Positions 1 to 7,199 of a DNA stretch of 9,724 nt are shown here, piece by piece. The position numbers were made by a program, and so were the translations under genes. The notes beneath the pieces were generated by a model that did not search any database, had not been told where the DNA came from, and was given only the letters and a program-made list of their open reading frames with translations. This DNA comes from Promethearchaeia archaeon (GTDB lineage: Archaea; Asgardarchaeota; Lokiarchaeia; Sigyniarchaeales; SOKP01). The stretch lies in NCBI GenBank assembly GCA_029856295.1, contig JAHQWS010000042.1, positions 1 through 9,724 on the forward strand, in the 5' to 3' direction. Every line of letters begins with the position of its first letter. The first letter of the stretch is position 1.

Positions 1-2
1 AT

Positions 3-2909
3 ATAAAAGAGATGATGGCCAGGAATTTAGCTGAACGAATTCTGATTATAGTACCTGCTACGCTTGTTAGACAATGGAAATTTGAAATGCAAAATAAATT
101 CAATATTAAATTTACGATATATGATGGAAAAAAGATAAAAGAGCTTAGAAAGGGAGATCATCGAATTCTGGAATTACTACAAAATCCATTTTACTATGAT
201 AACTTAATTATTTGTTCGCTTCAATTTGCCAGAAATCCAAAATATATCGAATTATTATCACAAATTTCATGGGATATTATAATTTTTGATGAAGCTCATC
301 ATCTTAGACGTTATTTAACTAATGTGGAAACAGGAAGCTATCGAGAAACATTAAATTTTAAATTGGCAAAGAAATTAAGTCAAATTACTGAATGTTTGCT
401 TCTTTTAACAGCCACTCCACTACAACTTCATTCTTTTGAATTATTTTCTTTGATTGATTTAATTCATCCTGAGACATTTAATAATTTCAGCGATTTTGAA
501 CATTTCAGAAAAAACATGCCATTTATTAACTTATTGGTATCGAATGTGAACCACCTTGATAAATTAAATATGTTTGAAATTAAAAATACAATAAAGCTTC
601 TTAAAGACCTAAAGTACGTTAATAAAAAAGAAAACAATGAACAAATTCTTGATAAAATAAAAGGTTTTAATTTTAAAATTGAATTACTCGAAAAAATTGA
701 AGCGGATCATACATTGTCTAAATTTCTAATTAGGAATCGGAAAAAAAATGTATTTTCTAAGGAATTCTTGAATACAAGGATTGTTAAAACAATAATGGTC
801 TATCCTACTAAACAAGAATTAGAAGTTTACAAGGAAATTCGGAACTATTTAGCTAAGATTTATAATGCTTCAATAAGCGATGGGAATATTGGAATTGGTT
901 TTGTTATAACTACACTACAAAAACTATTAACTAGCTCAAAATATGCGATTTTAAAAAGCATAGAGCGGAGATTAGAACATATTAATCGTTTAAAAGATAT
1001 TTCAATCGAATTAGAATTTATAAAAGAAGAAGATCCTGAGTATTATGAGGCAATATATGAGGAACAGTATATTGATGCTGAAGGTGATGAGAATTTTAGT
1101 AACCTGTTAAGTCAGGATAAAAATAAGCAAGCATTAGATCTTATCAATCAAGAAAAGATTTTAAAAGAATTTCATGAAAAATTAAAGAATGTACCATATG
1201 ATTCTAAATCTGATACATTCATAGAGCTTCTAAATCAAATATATGGTCATAATTCTCATGAGAAAATTTTAGTTTTTACTCAATTTGTAGACACTTTATT
1301 TTATTTAAAAAATCTCTTAGAAAATCAAAATAATGATTATTTTGTCGAAGTCTTTTATGGAGGAATGAATAATATAGAAAAGGATGAAGCGGTTGAAAGG
1401 TTTCGTGCAAATCCAAATTTTTCTATTCTCATTTCAACGGAAATAGGAGGTGAAGGCAGAAATTTCCAATTTAGTAGAGTTTTAGTGAACTATGATCTAC
1501 CTTGGAATCCAATGAAATTAGAACAAAGAATAGGAAGACTTGATAGAATCGGTCAAAAGTCTCAGGAAATTTATATCTACAATTTTTTTTTAGAAGGAAC
1601 GATTGAGACAGATATAATATTTGCTTTAGATAAAAGAATAAATTTATTTGAGGAATCAATTGGTCTTTTAGAACCAATATTAGGCAAAATCGAAAAGGAT
1701 TTTAAAGATTTGATCTTTTCAGAGGAAACACTTAAGCGAAGAAAATTAAATGAATTTAATAGAACGCTTGACGAAGAGATTCAGAGGGCAAAAGAAATTG
1801 AAATGCAATTAGATGATTTATTAATTGATAAAAAATCGTTTCAGATGGATGGACTGATCACCTCTTTAGCATCATGTGAAGAAGTAAAACTAAGCCATAA
1901 TGAATTATTTCTTCTTATAAAGTATTTTTTTAATTTAGAGCATCATAAATACGGGCATTTAAAAATCTTAGGACGTGAAGAAAATAAAGATATTAATGGA
2001 AAATTACCTCTAGTAAAAATTATACCAAATGATATACTACTTAAAAATCCATATTATCAATTTTCAAAAGAAAATGTCGGAACATTTAACTTAGAATTAG
2101 CGAGAGAAAAGGAAGAGATTGAATTTTTTGCATTAGGCCATCCATTAATAGACTACCTATTGGAATATTGTAGAAGTTATTCATTAAGAGGTACAATTAC
2201 AGTATTAAATCTGAAAAAAAGGGTACTGTTAGATTCAATCGGCTCGAACATCACTCTATATAATGATTTATATCTCTTCATTTTTGAAATAAAATTTCAG
2301 GGCTATATCATTGAAACTCAGATCTCTGCTATAGTTATTGATGAAAAAGGAAATCAATTGGAAGATATAGCCGAATTTATCCTAACTATTGAGAATTATG
2401 ATAAAATTTTTAAATTTGATGAAAAAATCCCTCAAGAAATTCAATTAAATCAAAACCATATTGATAAATTAAGAGATAATGCCAAATCTTTAGCAAAAAG
2501 GAAAACATCGCAATGGAAAAAAGAAATTAGGATACTTAACAATAAGTTTTTCAATTTAGAACAAGATAAGAAAAGTAAAATTTATTCCTATAAAAGAAAT
2601 GTTCTCAATTTTAAGCTTGATTCATTAAAACTAAAGTTGGAAAAAAAGATTAACCAAAGACCAAGTGAGAAGCAGAAAAAAAATATCGAAAATGAAAAAG
2701 ATAAAACTAAGAAAAGTGAAAAATTGAGTAATATAAAGAAGTTGGAAGAAGAAATAACATATTTGAGAAAAGATATTGTTGGAATTAAGAAGAAATTAGA
2801 TGATGTTTCTTTTGAATATGATGACTTAAAAAATGAAATGAGAAAAAGAAATTTAGCGAAATATTACACTAATATTTTAGGATTTGCAGTAATTCGATTT
2901 GTTGATTAA
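3..2909 (+). CDS. SNF2/RapA-family DEAD/DEAH-box helicase, 5'-truncated by window edge
   Basis: Superfamily 2 ATP-dependent DNA translocase of the SNF2/HepA (RapA) type. Reading stays open to the left edge: codons 3-11 encode IKE before the first Met at 12, as in family members where this stretch follows Walker A. Motif I is therefore probably just outside the window, and Met 12 is not the true start. Numbering from Met 12: motif Ia ILIIVPATLVRQW near residue 10; DEAH 93-96; motif III TATP 133-136; motif IV KILVFTQF 418-425; motif V STEIGGEGRNFQ 475-486; motif VI QRIGRLDRIGQ 505-515 with the arginine-finger residues. A C-terminal region with GHP at 709-711 resembles RapA-like proteins. The last ~155 residues are Lys/Glu-rich and probably coiled coil. 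Such proteins remodel protein-DNA or polymerase-DNA complexes, and relatives occur in defence loci (DISARM DrmD). The exact role is unknown. It is convergent with the next gene, 33 bp away. Confidence 0.92.
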   Translation: MKEMMARNLAERILIIVPATLVRQWKFEMQNKFNIKFTIYDGKKIKELRKGDHRILELLQNPFYYDNLIICSLQFARNPKYIELLSQISWDIIIFDEAHHLRRYLTNVETGSYRETLNFKLAKKLSQITECLLLLTATPLQLHSFELFSLIDLIHPETFNNFSDFEHFRKNMPFINLLVSNVNHLDKLNMFEIKNTIKLLKDLKYVNKKENNEQILDKIKGFNFKIELLEKIEADHTLSKFLIRNRKKNVFSKEFLNTRIVKTIMVYPTKQELEVYKEIRNYLAKIYNASISDGNIGIGFVITTLQKLLTSSKYAILKSIERRLEHINRLKDISIELEFIKEEDPEYYEAIYEEQYIDAEGDENFSNLLSQDKNKQALDLINQEKILKEFHEKLKNVPYDSKSDTFIELLNQIYGHNSHEKILVFTQFVDTLFYLKNLLENQNNDYFVEVFYGGMNNIEKDEAVERFRANPNFSILISTEIGGEGRNFQFSRVLVNYDLPWNPMKLEQRIGRLDRIGQKSQEIYIYNFFLEGTIETDIIFALDKRINLFEESIGLLEPILGKIEKDFKDLIFSEETLKRRKLNEFNRTLDEEIQRAKEIEMQLDDLLIDKKSFQMDGLITSLASCEEVKLSHNELFLLIKYFFNLEHHKYGHLKILGREENKDINGKLPLVKIIPNDILLKNPYYQFSKENVGTFNLELAREKEEIEFFALGHPLIDYLLEYCRSYSLRGTITVLNLKKRVLLDSIGSNITLYNDLYLFIFEIKFQGYIIETQISAIVIDEKGNQLEDIAEFILTIENYDKIFKFDEKIPQEIQLNQNHIDKLRDNAKSLAKRKTSQWKKEIRILNNKFFNLEQDKKSKIYSYKRNVLNFKLDSLKLKLEKKINQRPSEKQKKNIENEKDKTKKSEKLSNIKKLEEEITYLRKDIVGIKKKLDDVSFEYDDLKNEMRKRNLAKYYTNILGFAVIRFVD

Positions 2910-2916
2910 GAATTAG

Positions 2917-2930
2917 AAAAAAAATAAAAA
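2917..2930 (-). terminator. T-tract terminator of the beta-helix gene
   Basis: Read on the minus strand, this gives five T, one A and eight T, beginning 13 bases after the stop codon of the beta-helix gene. Archaeal RNA polymerase terminates at T-runs without needing a hairpin. On the plus strand the same bases are A-rich, so they would not stop the helicase transcript, whose end may lie inside the neighbouring gene. Function is inferred from composition only. Confidence 0.35.
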
Positions 2931-2942
2931 TATTTAAAATGT

Positions 2943-5306
2943 CTAATCTTCGTTACTCTCTAAGGCTTCTTTTCGCATTTCTTCGAGAATTCGCTCCTTT
3001 CTCTTATTCTTATATTTGACTAATCCAATTATGATCAAAGGAGCAGATATACCAACTATTATCAAGATAATGATGATGGTTATTAGTGAAGATACTTCAG
3101 GACAGTCTTCAACAACATTATTTTCGATGATATTTCCCTCACAATCCTCCTCGTAAATTCCCTGTACATTACAAATGAACGAATTCCCTTTAATTACATT
3201 ATTATCGCTTATATGCAGGTAAATTCCATAATAGTTATCATTAGCCTCATTATTTTTAATTGTGTTATCATCGCTTAAGAATAAGTGTATACCACTTTCT
3301 TTATTATCATTAGCCTCATTATCTTTTAGGGTGTTTTTACTACTAAAGCGCAAATAAAATCCATCCTCTCCATTATCATTCGCCTTATTTCCTTCTAGCG
3401 TATTTTCATCGCTAGTTGATAAATATATTCCAGTGTTATCATTATCATTTGCTTCATTGTCTTCAATATCATTATCATCACAGCCTGTTAAATATATCCC
3501 ATTATTTTCATTGTCCTTCGCCTTGTTTTTTGAAATAGTATTATCATCACAAGTAGATAAATAGACTCCATTATCTCCATTTTCCTCTGCCTTATTGTTT
3601 GAAATCTTAGATGAATCAATTTTGGAAATATAAATGCCATTAAATTCATTCTCATTTGCAATATTACTCGAAATTAGGTTATTTTGACCGGAATTGATTT
3701 TTAAACCTGCATATCTGTTATTGTTCGCAGTGTTTCTTGCTATTGTAGATAAGCTACACTGATATATATATAAACCATAATGACTACAACTTGTAACGGT
3801 GTTTTGATAAATATACATACTTTCGCAATCATTGATATATATTCCTTCTCTACTCTGAGATACTGAATTTCTGGAAACTGTAGCTCCAGTACTATTATAG
3901 ATATATATTCCATAATAGCTATTACTATTTAAGGTATTATCGTTGACATCACTATTAAGATCGGTATCTAAATATATACCATACTCATTATAATCTACCT
4001 TATTATCTGAGATGTTGTTCTTGATACCATCAATTATATATATGCCGTAGTCACCGTTATTGGTCACGTTATTAGATGAAATCGTGTTGTTGTCGCTTTT
4101 AAATAAATAAATACCATATTTATTGTTATAAGAAGCATTATTGTAGAAAATTGTATTATTATCACTATAAAACAATGAAATTCCCACTGATCCATGGGTA
4201 GTATTTGTATTTGTTATTGATGAATCACTACAATTAGCCAAAATTATTTGCCCAGCATCATTAAAATTATCCGTGCCTAAATCTATCTCATTTTTATAAA
4301 AGTATAGGTATTTTCCATTAATATAATTTGTAGTATCCATATTATGCAAAAGTATTTCTTGAAGTGAAGTAATAGATACGAATATTCCACATTTACTCAT
4401 ATTATTTTTCGTGATCGTCATATTTAGGCAATTTTTTAGGAATATGCCATAAATAAGATTCTCACTCGCATTATTTCCTGAAATAAGGGTATAATTGCTT
4501 AGCTCCAAGTATATCCCATCTCTATTATTGTTATTAGCGTCATTATTAGTGATATTATCATTAATACAATTTTCTAATCTTATTCCATAATTGTTTCTCT
4601 CGAAAAAATTACTCGCGATTGTATTATTTGCACAATTGATGCTGGTTAAGCCATTCTCACCATTATCATTAGCATTATTTCCTAAAATTGTATTATTCAT
4701 GCTAATTTCTAAATAAATACCATCATCTCCATTGTTTGTAATATTATTACCTGAAATGAGAGTAAAATTGCTATATCTCATCATAATTCCATTATCATTA
4801 TTATCATTTGCATCATTATCTGTAATTGTGATATTGGCACATTTGTTTAAATAAATCCCAATACTATTGCTTGTGCAGTTATTATTAACTAACGTTCCAT
4901 TATTAACATTAATTAACTTAATTCCTGCATCAGAACTTCCACTTCCAGAATTAAAGACAGTACAATTATTTATTACAAAATAATAGGAAGAATTTTCGAT
5001 TATTATGCCACTAATCGAATCACCAGCATCAATCGTCATATTTTCAAGAGTATATGGGTTCCCCCAAGATCCATCTCCAGAAACCCATCCATAGTCAAAT
5101 GCCTTAGACCAATTATCGCCTGTAATATGTATATGAGTAAAGTTATCCCAGAAATCCGAAGTATCCAGATTAATTTCGTCATATTCCGGTTTGCTGTTAT
5201 CTGTATTGACTTTTTTGGACTCAATACTAGTATTAATCATATTGAATAGAATAATGGAAATTCCCAATGTGATTAATAATAGCTTTTCTTTTGCTTTTGA
5301 ATTCAA
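2943..5306 (-). CDS. Secreted, membrane-anchored NosD-type parallel beta-helix repeat protein
   Basis: A 787-residue protein probably displayed on the outer face of the cell membrane. Residues 1-27 form a signal peptide (basic KAKEK, then a hydrophobic core). Residues ~50-90 carry the archaeal NosD-like lead-in (ITGDNWSKAF, SGDGSWGNPYTLEN). Most of the rest is 22-23-residue turns of the form N-x-A-x-x-N-x-x-x-G-I-Y-L, typical of right-handed parallel beta-helices (NosD/PbH1 repeats). Residues 321-339 match the family insertion (HNMDT then NGKYLYFYKN). A membrane helix spans 741-763, followed by a 24-residue charged cytoplasmic tail. The start is TTG: the upstream frame has no ATG, GTG or TTG before a stop at 5349-5351, and the next Met is inside the signal peptide. 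Such folds bind or cleave polysaccharides or mediate adhesion. No catalytic motif is visible and no copper system is adjacent, so a nosD function is not claimed. Confidence 0.9.
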   Translation of the reverse strand: MNSKAKEKLLLITLGISIILFNMINTSIESKKVNTDNSKPEYDEINLDTSDFWDNFTHIHITGDNWSKAFDYGWVSGDGSWGNPYTLENMTIDAGDSISGIIIENSSYYFVINNCTVFNSGSGSSDAGIKLINVNNGTLVNNNCTSNSIGIYLNKCANITITDNDANDNNDNGIMMRYSNFTLISGNNITNNGDDGIYLEISMNNTILGNNANDNGENGLTSINCANNTIASNFFERNNYGIRLENCINDNITNNDANNNNRDGIYLELSNYTLISGNNASENLIYGIFLKNCLNMTITKNNMSKCGIFVSITSLQEILLHNMDTTNYINGKYLYFYKNEIDLGTDNFNDAGQIILANCSDSSITNTNTTHGSVGISLFYSDNNTIFYNNASYNNKYGIYLFKSDNNTISSNNVTNNGDYGIYIIDGIKNNISDNKVDYNEYGIYLDTDLNSDVNDNTLNSNSYYGIYIYNSTGATVSRNSVSQSREGIYINDCESMYIYQNTVTSCSHYGLYIYQCSLSTIARNTANNNRYAGLKINSGQNNLISSNIANENEFNGIYISKIDSSKISNNKAEENGDNGVYLSTCDDNTISKNKAKDNENNGIYLTGCDDNDIEDNEANDNDNTGIYLSTSDENTLEGNKANDNGEDGFYLRFSSKNTLKDNEANDNKESGIHLFLSDDNTIKNNEANDNYYGIYLHISDNNVIKGNSFICNVQGIYEEDCEGNIIENNVVEDCPEVSSLITIIIILIIVGISAPLIIIGLVKYKNKRKERILEEMRKEALESNED
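3186..3665 (-). repeat. In-gene tandem repeat: six 69-bp units plus one 66-bp unit
   Basis: Within the beta-helix gene, the segment encoding residues 548-707 is a strictly periodic array. Units begin at Asn 548, 571, 594, 617, 640, 663 and 686. The first six are exactly 23 codons and the last is 22. On the plus strand the landmark TTAGCCTCAT and its variants recur at 3241, 3310, 3379, 3448, 3517 and 3586, exactly 69 bp apart. The protein consensus is N-[EK]-A-[NK]-[DE]-N-x-x-x-G-[IF]-Y-L, followed by an Asp-rich turn. The units are diverged in DNA, so the array is older than a fresh slippage product, but it remains a plausible site for in-frame length change. Confidence 0.85.
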
Positions 5307-5360
5307 TTTTAATCTAACTATTGTAATTAAAATCTTAATATGTTTATTCTATTGTAGAAG

Positions 5361-5372
5361 TATATTTAAAAG
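5361..5372 (-). promoter_or_regulatory. TATA-like box for the beta-helix gene
   Basis: The minus strand reads CTTTTAAATATA, a good match to an archaeal TATA box. Transcription would begin about 25 bases downstream, near 5340, giving a leader of about 33 bases before the TTG start. A second equally good box, CTTTAAATAAG, lies further upstream at about 5406-5416 and would give a leader of about 80 bases. The local sequence is very AT-rich, so either match could be chance. Confidence 0.4.
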
Positions 5373-5486
5373 TTATCTTAATTATTCAGTAGAATTTTAA
5401 ATACACTTATTTAAAGCCCTTTTTTTTAATGATTTTAATCTATCTCTAATTTTCAGGTAAAGCTTTATCACTAAGCATGATTTTCA

Positions 5487-6299
5487 TCATTCTTTTATTA
5501 GATAATACTTTGCTCCATATTGCTTAAATACTTTCGTCCCGCCTCCTTCTTGTAGCACTTTTATTGTGGAATCCGTATTAAAGATTTTCATTCCCGCAAC
5601 GATATCAACTCCATAATCAAACAATATATCAGGGATCATACTAGCAGTGGGCCCTATAAGTATAATTTGTTGAGCTTTTCTTTTGAACCTTCGTAGTATC
5701 TCCTCCATTGTATTATTAATTAATGCTGTTCCGGTGCAAAATAAGACGTTTGTATTTAATTCTTCTTCTTTTAACTGATTTATATTAGTAGCAATTTTAA
5801 ATCTTTTAAATGATGTTGGTTCTGAAATATTATTCTCTATAATAGTTATGGAGTTTGTAATTTTGCTTATCTCTTGAATTAAGGGTATAATTTGCCCGAT
5901 AAAAATAACTTTCGAATTTTTATTAATCTTTAGATGATCCATTAAATCTTCTTCAAGTTTTCGGTAAGGATTTATAATTTCGAGAATATGCTGAGACGTT
6001 GCGTTTAGAGTTGCGATACCAATTATCTTTTGTAAACTAGGTGGTCCATAGGACCAATCCAGTAATTCAGATAGAGATCTTTTGGTAAGCGTACCTGCTA
6101 CATTGGTTTTAGTACAGGTTTTATTCCTAATTTCATTTTGTAATGTATAAGCCAACCCTAAAAATGGACTATAAGAAAGAGCAAGAAGTTCCACTCCAGT
6201 ATAACCTAAACCTATTACTACTCTATTAACTATTGGGGGGATTATTCTATGATATTTATATATACTTTTAACAAGCTCGACTGTTTTTTCCAATATCAT
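5487..6299 (-). CDS. DUF4213/DUF364 family putative heavy-metal chelation protein
   Basis: A 270-residue cytoplasmic protein of the two-domain DUF4213-DUF364 family, near normal full length. The N-terminal domain carries VVIGLGYTGVELL (residues 27-39) and GIATLNA (94-100), the latter a family signature. The C-terminal Rossmann-like domain begins near 125 with a KVIFIGQIIPLI strand-turn. It contains GPT at 216-218, where the family usually has a GPSTPL-type loop, then FDYGVDIVAGMKIFN and a Gly-rich EGGGTKVFKQYG near the end. Family members are annotated as putative heavy-metal chelators, and some lie near metal or cofactor genes. The biochemical role is unproven, and no transporter or cofactor gene is present here. 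The start is ATG with an AAGGA Shine-Dalgarno-like element 8 bases upstream. The gene is divergent from the GTPase gene. No signal peptide or membrane helix is seen. Confidence 0.85.
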   Translation of the reverse strand: MILEKTVELVKSIYKYHRIIPPIVNRVVIGLGYTGVELLALSYSPFLGLAYTLQNEIRNKTCTKTNVAGTLTKRSLSELLDWSYGPPSLQKIIGIATLNATSQHILEIINPYRKLEEDLMDHLKINKNSKVIFIGQIIPLIQEISKITNSITIIENNISEPTSFKRFKIATNINQLKEEELNTNVLFCTGTALINNTMEEILRRFKRKAQQIILIGPTASMIPDILFDYGVDIVAGMKIFNTDSTIKVLQEGGGTKVFKQYGAKYYLIKE

Positions 6300-6307
6300 A
6301 GCAATAT

Positions 6308-6312
6308 TCCTT
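6308..6312 (-). promoter_or_regulatory. Shine-Dalgarno-like site of the DUF364 gene
   Basis: The minus strand reads AAGGA, 8 bases before the ATG at 6299, and supports that start. I see no comparable element before the beta-helix, membrane-protein, GTPase or ligase starts, so it is the exception in this window. Confidence 0.45.
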
Positions 6313-6365
6313 GATTTTTCTCTATCCTAAGAATATAAAATAATATAGTGTTAAAAATAAAACCT

Positions 6366-6378
6366 TTTTATTATAAGT
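6366..6378 (-). promoter_or_regulatory. TATA-like box for the DUF364 gene
   Basis: The minus strand reads ACTTATAATAAAA in the 151-bp divergent spacer. The predicted transcript start, about 25 bases downstream, leaves a leader of roughly 45 bases that contains the AAGGA element. The call rests on a motif match and position only. Confidence 0.4.
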
Positions 6379-6412
6379 ATTCTATATGTAATTCAATATT
6401 TTTGAATCAAAT

Positions 6413-6424
6413 TGATATTTATTA
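6413..6424 (+). promoter_or_regulatory. TATA-like box for the Rab-like GTPase gene
   Basis: The sequence TGATATTTATTA lies about 30 bases before the ATG at 6451. With the usual archaeal spacing, transcription would start within a few bases of the ATG. The GTPase mRNA would then be leaderless or nearly so, in keeping with the lack of a Shine-Dalgarno element. Confidence 0.4.
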
Positions 6425-6450
6425 TCTACAGAAATTACGTGTTTTAAAAC

Positions 6451-6972
6451 ATGGAATATCGCTTTAAAATAATTTTAATAGGACCTGGTGCTGTAGGAAA
6501 GACTAGCATTCTCATGAGATTTATCCATAACAAATTCTCTAAATCTTACAAAATGACGATTGGTGTTGATTTTTTAAACAAAGAATTAAAAATTGATGAT
6601 GGTATCGCAAGACTTACGATTTGGGATGTAGCTGGTCAAAAACGTTTCAGGTTCATGAGAAAGAATTTTTATAGTGGAGCCGCTGGGGCTTTATTAGTAT
6701 TTGATTTAACAAGAGAGAATACATTTCAGGAAGTCATAAGAAGATGGTATCCAGAAATGACTCAATTCTTAGATAAGGATGTGCCTTTTATATTAATTGG
6801 AAATAAAGTAGATCTGATTGAAGAAATAGGATCAGTGACAGATTCTGAAAATGCCAAAAAGTTTGCAAAAAGTAAAGGAAGTTTTTATATCGAAACTTCT
6901 GCTAAAACTGGCCAAAATGTGGAGGATGCGTTTATGGAATTAACTCGTAGAATAGCCGATCAAGCTTCATAA
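6451..6972 (+). CDS. Rab/Ras-like small GTPase (eukaryotic signature protein)
   Basis: A 173-residue single-domain small GTPase of the Ras superfamily, closest in look to Rab, which switches between GTP- and GDP-bound states. All nucleotide-binding motifs are intact: G1 P-loop GPGAVGKTS (11-19); G2 Thr36 in the Rab-like MTIGVDF (35-41); G3 WDVAGQ (58-63), with Gln63 at the position of catalytic Ras Gln61; G4 NKVD (118-121); G5 ETSAK (148-152). The protein stops at Ser173, just after the last helix. It has no hypervariable tail and no cysteine anywhere, so it cannot be prenylated like eukaryotic Rabs and must be soluble or recruited by a partner. Abundant Rab-like GTPases are a hallmark of Asgard archaea, especially Lokiarchaeia. 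No GAP, GEF or roadblock/longin gene lies in the window. It stands alone, divergent from the DUF364 gene. Confidence 0.93.
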   Translation: MEYRFKIILIGPGAVGKTSILMRFIHNKFSKSYKMTIGVDFLNKELKIDDGIARLTIWDVAGQKRFRFMRKNFYSGAAGALLVFDLTRENTFQEVIRRWYPEMTQFLDKDVPFILIGNKVDLIEEIGSVTDSENAKKFAKSKGSFYIETSAKTGQNVEDAFMELTRRIADQAS

Positions 6973-7167
6973 TAATCATATCTGATTGGTTCATGCTCAA
7001 GGGATTTAAATAACGTAAGAAAAAGTTTAAAAATTCTTGGATAAAATTCCCTTTAGAAAAAGTAATAGACAATAGAATATAATCAGCAGAGATTAGAAAT
7101 ATTGGAAATTGTAGAGTCATCAAATTTTTATAAAAAAAAATTGTAAATTGTAGATATCTTAATTTTT

Positions 7168-7198
7168 TCGTGAAATCTGCGTTTCACGATCTATTTTT
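7168..7198 (+). terminator. Hairpin plus T-run between convergent GTPase and membrane-protein genes
   Basis: A perfect 8-bp stem TCGTGAAA/TTTCACGA (7168-7175 with 7182-7189) encloses a 6-base loop. It is followed on the plus strand by ATCTATTTTTG with five T at 7194-7198. It resembles an intrinsic terminator for the plus-strand GTPase transcript, ending about 200 bases after its stop. It also lies 11 bases past the stop of the minus-strand membrane-protein gene, so it would sit in both 3' ends. Archaea do not require hairpins to terminate, so it may act in RNA stability instead. Confidence 0.45.
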
Positions 7199-7199
7199 G

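Noticed and set aside
1471..1677. 68-codon minus-strand open frame inside the helicase gene
   Set aside because: Antisense to helicase motifs V and VI, which are clearly coding on the plus strand.
3186..3665. Regularly spaced 69-bp repeats considered as a CRISPR array
   Set aside because: The units are continuous, in frame and encode beta-helix turns; there are no identical repeats separated by unique spacers.
2943..5306. Naming the beta-helix protein nosD (nitrous oxide reductase maturation)
   Set aside because: Only the fold and a family insertion are shared; there is no nosZ, nosF, nosY or copper gene nearby, and it has a C-terminal anchor and charged tail.
7003..7012. TATA-like GATTTAAATA after the GTPase gene, possible promoter of a small RNA
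   Set aside because: No open frame or structured RNA follows apart from the hairpin at 7168, and such AT strings are common here by chance.
6932..7123. 63-codon minus-strand open frame overlapping the end of the GTPase gene
   Set aside because: It overlaps conserved GTPase coding sequence, has no recognisable domain and no good promoter or ribosome-binding site.
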